From NCBI GenBank assembly GCA_029558435.1, contig JAKQEZ010000523.1:32364-96363 (forward strand): a stretch of 64,000 nucleotides of DNA, written 5' to 3'. This DNA comes from Bacteroidota bacterium. Lineage in GTDB: Bacteria > Bacteroidota > Bacteroidia > Flavobacteriales > Crocinitomicaceae. Position numbers and translations under genes: made by a program. The notes under the pieces are model-generated. The model had not been told where the DNA came from. It did no database searches and was given only the letters and a program-made list of their open reading frames with translations. This document shows positions 1 to 9,175 of this stretch, piece by piece; position 1 is the first letter of the stretch, and the number at the start of each line of letters is the position of its first letter.

Positions 1-1
1 A

Positions 2-727
2 ATAGAAGCCTACGATTATAGCATTGTGATTAACGATGAATTTGGCCCCGTTTATTTCAATCTTGGAAATGCTTACATGGAAAATGATCGTTTCTCGGAT
101 GCAATAGAAGCTTTTCAAAAATGCATAGAATTGGAAGGAAACGACCCGATGGCCTTTTGTTATATTGGAGAGGCGTATGAGCAATTGGGAAATTTAGAAT
201 TGGCTGAAAGTTATTACAAAAAAAGTTTGGATATTGCCCCATTGTTGCCTGATGCTTGGTTGGGATTGGGAATTGTTGAAGACTTAAAAGGCGATACTGC
301 AGCTGGAATTACTTTGATTGAAAAAGCATCCGAATTAGACCCCAATAATGCGGGTATTTACCACGTGTTGGCGGGTGCCTATGAAAAAATTGAAGATTAC
401 GAAAAAACGTTTGATTTATACGATACATCACTCAACTTGGATAGCACTGATGAAGAATGCTTGAAAGGATTTATTGAATTTTTAAACAAAACAGAAACAC
501 GTCAAGCAGTATTGGAGTTTTTGGAGACGTTTACAACCGATTACGGCCTCAACGATTCGTTGGATCTATTGATGGTCAATCAATTGTGGTTGGTTGGGCG
601 CCACGAAGAAGCAGTAGCATTGTTTGCTTTATGTGTTGAAAAAGATAGAGAAAAAGCAAAAGAACTATTTGATATAAACAATCAATTGAGCTCCGTTAGT
701 GAGTTTTTACATTTAATCGAAAAATAA
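2..727 (+). CDS. Tetratricopeptide-repeat protein, 3' part (5' end outside window)
   Basis: This is the C-terminal part of a TPR protein. The reading frame is open to the left edge, so the GTG at 26 is not a real start. TPR-type motifs recur about every 34 residues, for example VYFNLGNAYMENDRFSDAIE, then AFCYIGEAYEQLGNLELAES, then DAWLGLGIVEDLKGDTAAGI. Such solenoids serve as protein-interaction scaffolds; no enzymatic domain is visible and the partner is unknown. The stop lies 6 bases before the next ATG, so it is probably cotranscribed with the phosphosulfolactate-synthase-like gene. No signal peptide can be judged because the N-terminus is missing. Confidence 0.85.
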   Translation: MEAYDYSIVINDEFGPVYFNLGNAYMENDRFSDAIEAFQKCIELEGNDPMAFCYIGEAYEQLGNLELAESYYKKSLDIAPLLPDAWLGLGIVEDLKGDTAAGITLIEKASELDPNNAGIYHVLAGAYEKIEDYEKTFDLYDTSLNLDSTDEECLKGFIEFLNKTETRQAVLEFLETFTTDYGLNDSLDLLMVNQLWLVGRHEEAVALFALCVEKDREKAKELFDINNQLSSVSEFLHLIEK

Positions 728-733
728 AAACCT

Positions 734-1573
734 ATGAATTTTGAATTACCATACATTCCAGAAAGATCTGTAAAACCAAGACAAAAAGGATTAACAATGA
801 TGATGGATAAAGGATTGAGCTTGCAAGAAGCTACCAACTTTATTCAAGCAAATGGTCATTTAACAGATGTTGTAAAATTTGGATTTGGAACTGCATATGT
901 TACCAATGATTTAGAAAAGAAATTAGCACTTTACCGCGAAGCAGGCATTCGTCCGTATTTTGGTGGAACTTTGTTTGAAGTATTTTATGCAAGAGGCAAA
1001 CATGAAGATTATTTGCGTTTGTTGGATAAATACAAAATGGATTTGGTGGAAGTTTCGGATGGTTCAATTATGATTAACCACGATGAGAAATGTGAAATCA
1101 TCCATAAATTAGCCAAAGATAGAACGGTTTTATCAGAAGTGGGCTCCAAAGATGCCGGTATTTTAATTGCTCCAAATCGTTGGATTAAAATGATGAAAAC
1201 AGAGTTGGAAGCTGGTTCTTGGAAAGTGATTGCAGAAGGTAGAGAGGCTGGAAACGTTGGTGTTTTTCGTCCAAATGGAACCGCTCATACCATGTTGATT
1301 AATAAAATCATTGCCAAAGTTAAACCCGAAGATATTTTATGGGAAGCACCACAAAAAAACCAACAAGTGTGGTTCATCAAATTGTTTGGTGCTGACGTGA
1401 ATTTAGGAAATATTGCTCCTTTTGACGTTATTCCGTTAGAATGTTTGCGCTTAGGTTTAAGAGGCGATACGTTTTTTGAGTTTTTACCAAAAGATTTTGC
1501 TACGCGCTTAAAACAAGTTAATGATGAAGACGAAGTGGCTGAATACGAGCGTGAAAACAATGCAGAAGAATAA
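734..1573 (+). CDS. Phosphosulfolactate synthase (ComA) family protein
   Basis: The 279-residue protein resembles ComA, which adds sulfite to phosphoenolpyruvate to make phosphosulfolactate, the first step of coenzyme M synthesis in methanogens. Family hallmarks are the TIM-barrel segments DVVKFGFGTAYV, PYFGGTLFEV and VEVSDGSI, the central VLSEVG strand, and the VIAEGREAGNVGVF segment near residue 165. Bacteroidota have no coenzyme M, so the physiological product is unclear; sulfolactate or another sulfonate is possible. The C-terminus is a charged acidic tail. Start ATG 734 follows the TPR gene by 6 bases. The family call is firm; the substrate is inference. Confidence 0.85.
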   Translation: MNFELPYIPERSVKPRQKGLTMMMDKGLSLQEATNFIQANGHLTDVVKFGFGTAYVTNDLEKKLALYREAGIRPYFGGTLFEVFYARGKHEDYLRLLDKYKMDLVEVSDGSIMINHDEKCEIIHKLAKDRTVLSEVGSKDAGILIAPNRWIKMMKTELEAGSWKVIAEGREAGNVGVFRPNGTAHTMLINKIIAKVKPEDILWEAPQKNQQVWFIKLFGADVNLGNIAPFDVIPLECLRLGLRGDTFFEFLPKDFATRLKQVNDEDEVAEYERENNAEE

Positions 1574-1592
1574 ACTTTAGTTTTATTTTAAG

Positions 1593-2879
1593 ATGAAAAA
1601 TCTATTGCTACTTCCATTTGTTTTCATCTTTTTTGCGTTTGCAACAAAAGCACAAACGTATTTTCCACCGTTAATAGGCAATACGTGGGAAACAACCGAT
1701 CCTGCTGATTTGGGCTGGTGCGAGGATTCCATTCAAAAAATGTACAATTGGTTAGAAAATTCCGATTCTAAAGCATTTATTGTACTAAAAAATGGAAAAA
1801 TTGTGCTTGAAAAATACTTCGGTACTTTTACAGCTGATAGTTTCCATGTTTGGAATTCGGCAGGAAAAACATTAACCGCTTATGCCGTTGGTATTGCTCA
1901 ATATGAAAATCTGTTGAATATCAACGATAAGTCAAGCGATTATTTAGGTGCAGGTTGGACCAGTTTAACAACGTCGCAAGAAGATTCAATTACAATCAAA
2001 CATCAGTTGAGCATGACTACAGGACTTGACGATGGTGTTGCAGATATTTATTGCACCGATGCAAGTTGCTTGGTCTATAAAGCTCCTGCGGGCACACGTT
2101 GGGCATATCACAATGGTCCCTATACCTTACTCGATTCTGTTTTGAAAGTTGCAACAGGAATGCCATTAAATACTTGGATTCAGCAAAAAATAGGTTCCAA
2201 AATTGGTATGCAAGGGTTGTATGTAAGTGTTGGATATAACAAAATTTTTGTTTCTAAACCACGTTCCATGGCTCGCTTTGGCTTGCTTTTATCACAAAAT
2301 GGTTATTGGAACGGAACAGCCGTATTGCCCGATCCAACGTATTTAAGTGAAATGACCAATTCGTCGCAATCGTTGAACCTTTCGTATGGTTACTTAACAT
2401 GGTTGAACGGCAAATCATCGTTTATGTTGCCTCAAACTCAATTTGTTTTCAGTGGTTCGTTGTGTCCCAATGCACCAGCAGATATGTATGCAGCCGAGGG
2501 TAAAAATGGGCAAATTATCAATGTCGTTCCATCACAAAATATCGTTTTGATTCGTATGGGAGCTTCGTTGGGAAATAATTTGGTTTCTACCACCTACAAC
2601 GATACCATTTGGCAATACATGAACCGTTTGGAGTGTGATTTAAGTACAAAACAACCCGAAATTTCTACATGGGAAGTTGCACCCAACCCATTCACCAATG
2701 AAATTTCTATTTCAAATTTATCTGGACTTGAAACAATTCACATTACAGATGAATGGGGAAGAGCAGTTGCTTTTAAACAATTTGGTAACCGCATTGCACT
2801 TTCTGAACCTAAAAAAGGAATTTATTTTCTAACTTTATCAACTCATCAATACCGAAAAACATACAAGTTAATCCATTAA
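1593..2879 (+). CDS. Secreted serine hydrolase (beta-lactamase / class C PBP fold) with T9SS sorting domain
   Basis: A 428-residue exported hydrolase. Residues 1-20 form a signal peptide ending in AKAQ. The penicillin-binding/beta-lactamase fold shows the SxxK nucleophile motif S89-A-G-K92, a YxN-like motif Y173-H-N175, and a GKNGQ segment in the position of the third (KTG-like) motif. About residues 358-428 form a type A T9SS C-terminal domain (start VAPNPFTNEISI, end YFLTLSTHQYRKTYKLIH), so the protein should cross the outer membrane by the type IX system. Family members include esterases and D-aminopeptidases as well as beta-lactamases; the substrate here is unknown. It lies 19 bases after the ComA-like gene. 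Confidence 0.87.
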   Translation: MKNLLLLPFVFIFFAFATKAQTYFPPLIGNTWETTDPADLGWCEDSIQKMYNWLENSDSKAFIVLKNGKIVLEKYFGTFTADSFHVWNSAGKTLTAYAVGIAQYENLLNINDKSSDYLGAGWTSLTTSQEDSITIKHQLSMTTGLDDGVADIYCTDASCLVYKAPAGTRWAYHNGPYTLLDSVLKVATGMPLNTWIQQKIGSKIGMQGLYVSVGYNKIFVSKPRSMARFGLLLSQNGYWNGTAVLPDPTYLSEMTNSSQSLNLSYGYLTWLNGKSSFMLPQTQFVFSGSLCPNAPADMYAAEGKNGQIINVVPSQNIVLIRMGASLGNNLVSTTYNDTIWQYMNRLECDLSTKQPEISTWEVAPNPFTNEISISNLSGLETIHITDEWGRAVAFKQFGNRIALSEPKKGIYFLTLSTHQYRKTYKLIH

Positions 2880-2889
2880 TACACATACA

Positions 2890-3726
2890 ATGAAACAATT
2901 AGTAACAATTTCAACTATCGTTCTTTTTATTGCCAGCTGTGCAAGTACAAAAATTTCAAATGAACAAGGTTCAATAACCTCCAAACAAAATGTTAGAGAA
3001 TACTCGGTTCAATCGGTGCTTTGGCAACAAACAGCAGCCGAATACCGAGCATTGTGTTATCAAGCCTATCAAACAGCAAAACTAAAGTTGGATTTTTTCT
3101 TGGAAACAACCAAACCAGACAATGACATGGGCTTTGCAATAATTACAGATATTGACGAAACCGTTTTGGATAACAGTCCCTACAACGCATGGTTAATTGA
3201 AAATAACCAAGATTATAAATTTGAAACTTGGAAAGCATGGACAGACAAAGCAAGCGCTACAACTGTTCCTGGAGCTAAAGAATTTTTAAATTACGCCCAA
3301 AGCAGAGGTGTTGAGGTGTTTTATGTGAGCAACAGAACAGTTGCAGAAAAAACAACAACCATGGCTAATTTGAAAAACCAAGGTTTACCTTATGCCGATG
3401 ATGCACATTTGCTTTTAAAATCGGATAAAAGTTCAAAGTTAGAACGCTTTAAAACAATTACAGCTTCGCACAATATTTTGTTGTACATAGGCGACAATCT
3501 TTCTGATTTTCCATCAGCAAAACCAGAACATTCTTTTGAAGTTCCTTCAACACAAGAGCGCAATGCTAATACCGACCGATACAACAAGTATTTTGGAAAC
3601 TATTTTATTGTATTGCCCAATCCAATGTATGGTGATTGGGAAACTAAAGGAATTTATCAAGGAAAACACAACTGGACCGAACAACAAGCAGATTCTCTTA
3701 GAAAAAGAAATTTGAGAGGGTTTTAG
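2890..3726 (+). CDS. Acid phosphatase lipoprotein, 5'-nucleotidase e(P4) family (HAD superfamily)
   Basis: A 278-residue HAD phosphatase with a lipoprotein signal (lipobox IASC, Cys17). The catalytic DxDxT motif is D87-I-D-E-T91, with D87 the predicted nucleophile. Motif II is the VSNRT segment at 146-150, a conserved Lys lies near 183, and the metal-binding GDNLSD lies at 201-206. This matches the class C acid phosphatase / e(P4) family, which dephosphorylates nucleotides or other phosphomonoesters at the cell surface. It follows the serine hydrolase gene by 10 bases. It is the last gene before the riboswitch, and no strong terminator hairpin separates them. Confidence 0.88.
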   Translation: MKQLVTISTIVLFIASCASTKISNEQGSITSKQNVREYSVQSVLWQQTAAEYRALCYQAYQTAKLKLDFFLETTKPDNDMGFAIITDIDETVLDNSPYNAWLIENNQDYKFETWKAWTDKASATTVPGAKEFLNYAQSRGVEVFYVSNRTVAEKTTTMANLKNQGLPYADDAHLLLKSDKSSKLERFKTITASHNILLYIGDNLSDFPSAKPEHSFEVPSTQERNANTDRYNKYFGNYFIVLPNPMYGDWETKGIYQGKHNWTEQQADSLRKRNLRGF

Positions 3727-3753
3727 GAAAAAATCTATTTTTTTGTTAATTTA

Positions 3754-3785
3754 TTTGGTGTTTTGCTAAAAAGTAGTGAATTTTG
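3754..3785 (+). promoter_or_regulatory. Possible promoter of the riboswitch-metH operon
   Basis: TTTG at 3754-3757 is separated by 20 bases from GAATTTTG at 3778-3785. This matches the Bacteroidota -33/-7 pattern except for the first base of the -7 box, and would start transcription just before the riboswitch. The assignment is weak. Confidence 0.35.
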
Positions 3786-3813
3786 TGCCCACAGAGTTCA
3801 TTTATATAGTAAA

Positions 3814-3925
3814 GTTATAAAGAAAGGCGGAGGGAATAGACCCAAAGAAACCTTAGCAACCCTTTGAGTAAGCTTACTTGAAGAAGGTGCTAAATTCTAC
3901 CCTAAATTTTTTAGGGAGAGATAAC
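3814..3925 (+). promoter_or_regulatory. SAM-I (S-box) riboswitch
   Basis: This is the S-adenosylmethionine-sensing leader of the metH-metF operon. P1 is formed by GTTAT (3814-3818) with ATAAC (3921-3925). Inside are the conserved S-box strings GGCGGAGGGAATAGACCC, then GAAACCTTAGCAACCC, then AAGGTGCTAAATTC. The P4 hairpin is CCCTAAA/TTTAGGG (3900-3906 with 3910-3916), followed by the usual AGAGATAA closure. High SAM should fold the aptamer and lower expression of the methionine genes. No clear run-of-U terminator lies between the aptamer and the metH start at 3992, so the mode (transcriptional or translational) is not evident. Confidence 0.95.
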
Positions 3926-3991
3926 AGCAACATCATTTCTTATATCTTTTTATTGAATTGTTCTCTAATTATTAATTTTAATTAGTGAAGA

Positions 3992-4990
3992 ATGCACAGT
4001 ATTGAAAATGCATTAAAAGAACGTATTTTAGTTCTGGACGGCGCCATGGGAACCATGCTCCAAAAGTATGGGTTGACCGAAGAAGATTTTCGCGGAAAGG
4101 AATTAAAAGACCACCCGCAATCGTTAAAAGGCAACAACGATTTATTGTCGATTACCCAACCACAAATTGTAAAAGAAGTGCACCGCCAATTTTTGGAAGC
4201 AGGTGCCGATATCATCGAAACCAATACATTTTCGGCAACAACTATCGCTATGGCCGATTATGGTATGGAGAATTGGGTGTATGAACTCAACTTTCAAAGT
4301 GCTAAAATTGCCCGTGAAGTAGCCGATGAATTTACTGCACAAAATCCGCAAAAACCACGCTTTGTGGCAGGAAGCATTGGTCCAACAAATAAAACAGCCA
4401 GCCTTTCACCCGATGTTAACCAACCAGGATTTAGAGCCATCACTTTTGATGAATTGAAAATTGCCTATAAAGAGCAAGTTAATGCCCTCATCGACGGTGG
4501 TGTAGATGTGTTGTTGGTTGAAACCATATTTGATACGCTCAACGCGAAAGCGGCACTTTTTGCCATTGAAGAAGTAAAAGAAGAACGCAATGTTTCTTTG
4601 CCCATCATGGTTTCTGGAACAATAACAGATGCTTCGGGCAGAACCTTGTCGGGTCAAACCGTAGAGGCATTTTTAATTTCATTGTCGCACTTGCCTTTGC
4701 TTACCATTGGTTTTAACTGTGCACTTGGTGCTCAACAATTGCATCCCTATTTGCAACGCTTATCCAATATGGCAACATGTGGAATTTCTGCCTATCCTAA
4801 TGCTGGATTGCCGAATGCTTTTGGAGAATACGATGAAACTCCTGCAACAATGTGCTCGCATGTTCATCCTTATTTAGCGGATGGTTTAGTAAACATTATT
4901 GGTGGATGCTGTGGAACAACTCCCGAACACATTCGAGAAATTGCCCAAGAAGCAGCAAAATTTCAACCTCGTCAATTAATAACTGCATAA
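3992..4990 (+). CDS. metH: Methionine synthase, homocysteine-binding subunit (split MetH, N-terminal part)
   Basis: A 332-residue homocysteine S-methyltransferase domain, equivalent to the first module of cobalamin-dependent MetH. It opens with the family segment [10 protein letters not shown]. The three zinc-binding cysteines are present: Cys243 in GFNCALG and Cys306-Cys307 in [11 protein letters not shown]. It binds and activates homocysteine for methylation from methylcobalamin carried by the partner encoded next (10 bases downstream). A separate gene for this module is the usual arrangement in Bacteroidota, not a frameshift: the intervening stop is clean and the next gene has its own ATG. 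It is controlled by the SAM-I riboswitch upstream. Confidence 0.95.
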   Translation: MHSIENALKERILVLDGAMGTMLQKYGLTEEDFRGKELKDHPQSLKGNNDLLSITQPQIVKEVHRQFLEAGADIIETNTFSATTIAMADYGMENWVYELNFQSAKIAREVADEFTAQNPQKPRFVAGSIGPTNKTASLSPDVNQPGFRAITFDELKIAYKEQVNALIDGGVDVLLVETIFDTLNAKAALFAIEEVKEERNVSLPIMVSGTITDASGRTLSGQTVEAFLISLSHLPLLTIGFNCALGAQQLHPYLQRLSNMATCGISAYPNAGLPNAFGEYDETPATMCSHVHPYLADGLVNIIGGCCGTTPEHIREIAQEAAKFQPRQLITA

Positions 4991-4999
4991 CGAAAGAAG

Positions 5000-7672
5000 A
5001 TGGAAAACAATTATTTACACCTTTCAGGGTTAGAGCCATTAATCGTTACGCCAGATAGCAATTTTATCAATGTTGGTGAACGAACTAACGTAACAGGTTC
5101 TAAAAAATTCTTGCGTTTAATCCAAGAAGAAAAATACGATGAAGCATTGAGCGTTGCACGTGCGCAAGTAGAAAATGGTGCTCAAATAATCGATGTGAAT
5201 ATGGACGAAGGAATGTTGGATGGAAAACGTGCTATGGTGCATTTCCTCAACCTCATTGCTTCTGAACCAGATATTTCCAAAGTGCCCATTATGATTGATA
5301 GCTCTAAATGGGAAATCATTGAAGAGGGCTTAAAAGTTATTCAAGGCAAAGGCGTTGTTAATTCCATCAGTTTAAAGGAAGGAGAACAACAATTTATTGA
5401 GCATGCTAAAAAAATCAGACGTTATGGTGCCGCTGTGATTGTCATGGCATTTGATGAAAACGGGCAGGCAGATTCGTTGGAGCGACGCATTGAAATATGT
5501 AAACGTTCCTACGATATTTTGGTCAACCAAGTGCAATTTCCTGCTCAAGACATCATTTTTGACCCCAATATTTTCCCTGTTGCAACCGGATTAGAAGAAC
5601 ACCGAAGAAATGCCTTGGATTTTTTCTTGGCAACCAAATGGATCAAAGAAAATTTGCCTCATGCCTACGTATCAGGCGGTGTGAGCAATGTTTCGTTTTC
5701 GTTTCGTGGCAATCCAATTGTGCGCGAAGCCATCAACTCTGCGTTTTTATACCACGCTATTCAGCACGGAATGCAGTTGGGAATTGTTAACCCAGAAACC
5801 TTAACCATTTACGACGATATTCCAAAAGATTTGTTGGAATTAGTGGAAGATGTGTTGTTTGACCGTCGTGATGATGCTACCGAACGTTTATTGGATTTTG
5901 CAGAAAAAATCAAAGATGAACGCAGTCAATCCAAAGAAAAAGTGGAAGAATGGCGCAATGGTTCTTTGCAGGATAGAATTACACACGCATTGGTAAAAGG
6001 AATTGACACCTACATTATTGACGATGTGGAAGAAGCCCGTTTGCAAACTGCCAATACACTGGATATCATTGAAATCAACTTGATGGCTGGAATGAATGTG
6101 GTGGGCGATTTGTTTGGAAGTGGAAAAATGTTTTTACCGCAAGTTGTAAAGTCGGCACGTGTTATGAAAAAAGCAGTGGCTTATTTGCAACCGTTTTTAG
6201 AAGCTCAAAAAACAAGTAGTGCCAATTCTGCTGGGAAAATTTTGTTGGCAACAGTAAAAGGCGATGTGCACGACATTGGAAAAAACATTGTTGGAGTTGT
6301 GTTGGCGTGTAATAACTATGAAATCATTGATTTGGGAGTAATGGTGCCATGCGATAAAATCATTGATACGGCCATTGCAGAAAACGTAGATATGATTGGC
6401 GTTAGTGGTTTGATTACTCCATCATTGGATGAAATGGTATTTGTATCTAAAGAATTGCAACGTCGTGAGCTTTCTATTCCATTGTTGATTGGCGGTGCAA
6501 CCACTTCAAAAGCACATACTTCTGTAAAAATTGCACCAGAATACACCGAATCAGTAGTTCATGTCAACGATGCCTCAAGGGCAGTTACAATAGTAGGAAA
6601 ATTATTGGGCAACGAAAAAGAAGCGTTTAAAAACGAAATCAAAGAGGAATACGATGCTTTTCGTGAAAACTTCTTGTCGCGCAAAAAAGTAAAACAATAC
6701 CTCACTTTTGAAGAAGCCAATGCCAATAAATTGCAATTGAATTGGGAACAAGAAAAAATTGTAAAACCACATTTTTTAGGTATTCAATCATCGCAAGATT
6801 TTGATTTAAAAACCTTGGTTGATTACATTGATTGGACACCTTTTTTCAAAAGTTGGGAGTTACACGGAAAATTTCCAGACATTCTAACTGATGAGGTGGT
6901 AGGCGAGCAAGCATCGGAGTTGTATCAGGAGGCACAAGCCATGTTGCAAAAAATCATTGATGAAAAATTGTTTGTAGCCAAATATATTTTTGGAATTTTC
7001 CCAGCCAATACAGTTAATGACAACGACATTGAACTGTATAACGAACAAGGCGAGGTAATTACTCAATTTTTAACCCTTCGTCAGCAAGGAAAAAAAGGAA
7101 AAGGTATTCCTAATATTTCAATTGCCGATTTTATAGCACCGAAAGCAACTGGGATTCAAGATTACATTGGTTGTTTTTGTGTGTCTGCTGGTTTTGGTTG
7201 CGATGAATTGGCACAACAGTTCAAAGCATCCAACGATGATTTTAATTCCATTTTGGTGAAAGCACTAGCCGACCGTTTAGCCGAAGCTTTTGCTGAATAC
7301 TTGCACCATCAAATACGCGTTGATTTTTGGGGCTATCAACCTGATGAAAAATTGAGCAATGAAGAATTGATTGATGAAGCCTACAAAGGCACTCGTCCTG
7401 CACCAGGTTATCCCGCATGTCCCGACCATTTGGAAAAACGTACCATTTGGGATTTGTTAAAAGTAAAAGAAACAATTGGTGTTAAATTGTCGGAAGGTTG
7501 TGCCATGTGGCCAGCTGCATCGGTGAGTGGTTATTATTTTGCCAACGAAAACTCCAAATATTTTGGTCTAGGTAAAATTAAAGACGATCAATTGGAAAAT
7601 TATGCACAACGAAGAGGCATTTCGTTGGATGAAGCAAGAAAATGGTTAAACGCAAATTACGCAGAAGAATAA
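5000..7672 (+). CDS. metH: Methionine synthase, folate/cobalamin/SAM-reactivation subunit (split MetH, C-terminal part)
   Basis: An 890-residue protein carrying the remaining MetH modules. These are a pterin-binding domain that takes methyl-THF (about 15-290, with [11 protein letters not shown] and VMIDSS-like strands), a helical cap (about 320-405), a B12-binding Rossmann domain (about 410-545), and a C-terminal AdoMet activation domain (about 580-890, with [15 protein letters not shown] and [19 protein letters not shown]). The cobalamin axial ligand is His424 within D422-V-H-D-I-G427. With the upstream homocysteine module it completes methionine synthesis. The stop is 1 base before the metF ATG, so the three genes form one operon under SAM control. 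Confidence 0.96.
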   Translation: MENNYLHLSGLEPLIVTPDSNFINVGERTNVTGSKKFLRLIQEEKYDEALSVARAQVENGAQIIDVNMDEGMLDGKRAMVHFLNLIASEPDISKVPIMIDSSKWEIIEEGLKVIQGKGVVNSISLKEGEQQFIEHAKKIRRYGAAVIVMAFDENGQADSLERRIEICKRSYDILVNQVQFPAQDIIFDPNIFPVATGLEEHRRNALDFFLATKWIKENLPHAYVSGGVSNVSFSFRGNPIVREAINSAFLYHAIQHGMQLGIVNPETLTIYDDIPKDLLELVEDVLFDRRDDATERLLDFAEKIKDERSQSKEKVEEWRNGSLQDRITHALVKGIDTYIIDDVEEARLQTANTLDIIEINLMAGMNVVGDLFGSGKMFLPQVVKSARVMKKAVAYLQPFLEAQKTSSANSAGKILLATVKGDVHDIGKNIVGVVLACNNYEIIDLGVMVPCDKIIDTAIAENVDMIGVSGLITPSLDEMVFVSKELQRRELSIPLLIGGATTSKAHTSVKIAPEYTESVVHVNDASRAVTIVGKLLGNEKEAFKNEIKEEYDAFRENFLSRKKVKQYLTFEEANANKLQLNWEQEKIVKPHFLGIQSSQDFDLKTLVDYIDWTPFFKSWELHGKFPDILTDEVVGEQASELYQEAQAMLQKIIDEKLFVAKYIFGIFPANTVNDNDIELYNEQGEVITQFLTLRQQGKKGKGIPNISIADFIAPKATGIQDYIGCFCVSAGFGCDELAQQFKASNDDFNSILVKALADRLAEAFAEYLHHQIRVDFWGYQPDEKLSNEELIDEAYKGTRPAPGYPACPDHLEKRTIWDLLKVKETIGVKLSEGCAMWPAASVSGYYFANENSKYFGLGKIKDDQLENYAQRRGISLDEARKWLNANYAEE

Positions 7673-7673
7673 A

Positions 7674-8630
7674 ATGAAAGTTATTGATAAATTAGCAAAT
7701 AGAGGGAACAATACGTTGTTTTCCGTTGAAATATTGCCACCGTTAAAAGGGAGCAATTTACAAACAATTTTTGAAAATATTGACCCTTTGTTGAAGTTTG
7801 ATCCTTCGTTTATCAACGTAACGTATCAGCGCGAAGAATTTGTGTACAAAGACGCAGGCAACGGTTTGTTGAAAAAACAAGTGGTGAAAAAACGTCCCGG
7901 AACAGTAGGTATTTGTGCTGCCATTCAAAACAAGTATGGAATAGACACCGTGCCGCATATTTTATGTGGAGGATTTACCAAAGAAGAAACTGAAAATTTG
8001 TTGATAGATTTGGATTTCTTAGGAATAGAAAACGTACTGGCTTTGCGTGGCGATGCAATTAAAAGTGAACATTATTTCAAGCCAGAAGTAGAGGGACATG
8101 CCTATGCATCCGAGTTGGTGAAACAAGTAAGTGAACTCAATCAAGGAAAATATTTAGACGATGAATTGGAAAATACTAGTTCTACAAAATTTTGCATTGG
8201 AGCAGCTTGTTACCCCGAAAAACACATGGAATCGCCAAGTTTGGAACAAGATTTATACTACCTAAAAAAGAAAGTTGAGAACGGCGCCGATTATTTGGTA
8301 ACCCAAATGTTTTTTGATAACCAATCGTTTTTTGAATTTGAAAAGAAATGCAGAGCGTATGGCATCAATGTTCCAATCATTCCGGGGCTAAAACCAATTT
8401 CTGTTCAAAAGCACTTGAATTTAATTCCACACCGTTTTCATGTGGATTTACCCGATGATTTGGTAAAAGCGGTAATGAAGTGTAAAAACAACGATCAAGT
8501 CAAAGAAGTGGGAGTGGAGTGGTGCATTCAGCAATCCAAAGAGTTGAAAGAGGCTGGCGTTCCAATGTTACATTATTACAGCATGGGCAAAGGCGATTTA
8601 ATTGAACGCATAGCCGCTCAGGTGTGGTAG
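7674..8630 (+). CDS. metF: 5,10-methylenetetrahydrofolate reductase
   Basis: A 318-residue flavoprotein of the MetF family. It reduces methylene-THF to methyl-THF, the methyl donor for the MetH pair encoded just upstream. Visible family segments are SVEILPPLKG near the N-terminus (catalytic Glu), FINVTYQRE, PHILCGGFTKEETENLL, NVLALRGD and YLVTQMFFDN, with IPGLKPI later. Length fits bacterial MetF. The ATG overlaps the end of metH by a single-base gap, which points to translational coupling. A strong hairpin terminator follows 10 bases after the stop. Confidence 0.96.
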   Translation: MKVIDKLANRGNNTLFSVEILPPLKGSNLQTIFENIDPLLKFDPSFINVTYQREEFVYKDAGNGLLKKQVVKKRPGTVGICAAIQNKYGIDTVPHILCGGFTKEETENLLIDLDFLGIENVLALRGDAIKSEHYFKPEVEGHAYASELVKQVSELNQGKYLDDELENTSSTKFCIGAACYPEKHMESPSLEQDLYYLKKKVENGADYLVTQMFFDNQSFFEFEKKCRAYGINVPIIPGLKPISVQKHLNLIPHRFHVDLPDDLVKAVMKCKNNDQVKEVGVEWCIQQSKELKEAGVPMLHYYSMGKGDLIERIAAQVW

Positions 8631-8640
8631 GAATATAAAA

Positions 8641-8665
8641 AAAGCCCTCTTTTTGGGAGGGCTTT
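8641..8665. terminator. Bidirectional intrinsic terminator (metF / bacilliredoxin)
   Basis: AAAGCCCTC pairs with GAGGGCTTT around a short T-rich loop. A-rich and T-rich flanks on the two sides make it usable for both converging genes. Confidence 0.9.
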
Positions 8666-8683
8666 AAATTTTTTAGAATTTTA

Positions 8684-9097
8684 TTAGCAAAACTGATTGT
8701 ATGCAGCTGCTAAGTTTCCTGCTACCATTTCTGGAGTTGCACCTTCAATGTGGTGACGCTCTAAGAAATGTACCAACTTACCATCTTTGAACAAAGCAAT
8801 AGATGGAGAAGATGGAGGGTAAGGAAGAAAATATTTTCTTGCTTGTGCAGTTGCTTCGTTATCAACCCCTGCAAAAACTGTTGCTAATTTAGATGGTGTT
8901 TTTTCATTTTTCAACGACTCAATTACACCAGGACGCATATTTCCTGCTGCACATCCACATACAGAATTTACAACAACAAGCAAACTTCCGTTTGTATTAT
9001 TAATTACTTGGTCAACTCCTTCTGGCGTAGTGATTGCTTCAAACCCTACGGAAGTTAACTGATTTATCATTGGTTCAACTACCTCTGCTGGATACAT
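8684..9097 (-). CDS. Bacilliredoxin, BrxA/BrxB (YphP/YqiW) family
   Basis: A 137-residue thioredoxin-fold protein. The N-terminus MYPAEVVEPM and the motif C47-G-C49 within NSVCGCAAGNMRPG identify the BrxA/BrxB family. In Firmicutes these remove bacillithiol from mixed disulfides on proteins after oxidative stress. The second cysteine is retained (CGC) as in typical BrxA. Whether this organism makes bacillithiol cannot be judged from the window. The gene is monocistronic, with a TATCTTTG box about 25 bases upstream and a shared terminator downstream. Confidence 0.9.
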   Translation of the reverse strand: MYPAEVVEPMINQLTSVGFEAITTPEGVDQVINNTNGSLLVVVNSVCGCAAGNMRPGVIESLKNEKTPSKLATVFAGVDNEATAQARKYFLPYPPSSPSIALFKDGKLVHFLERHHIEGATPEMVAGNLAAAYNQFC

Positions 9098-9122
9098 AAT
9101 ATATTTGATTTAAAATTTAGCA

Positions 9123-9130
9123 CAAAGATA
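9123..9130 (-). promoter_or_regulatory. -7 box for the bacilliredoxin gene
   Basis: TATCTTTG on the minus strand matches TAnnTTTG and lies 25 bases before the ATG. No convincing -33 TTTG is seen at the usual distance. Confidence 0.45.
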
Positions 9131-9175
9131 CTAAAAAGTCTTAAGAAGTAAAAGCAATTCTTTGTTTCAACTATT

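Noticed and set aside
3992..7672. metH read as one gene broken by a frameshift
   Set aside because: Both parts are complete modules with their own ATG and a clean stop; the split form is usual in this phylum.
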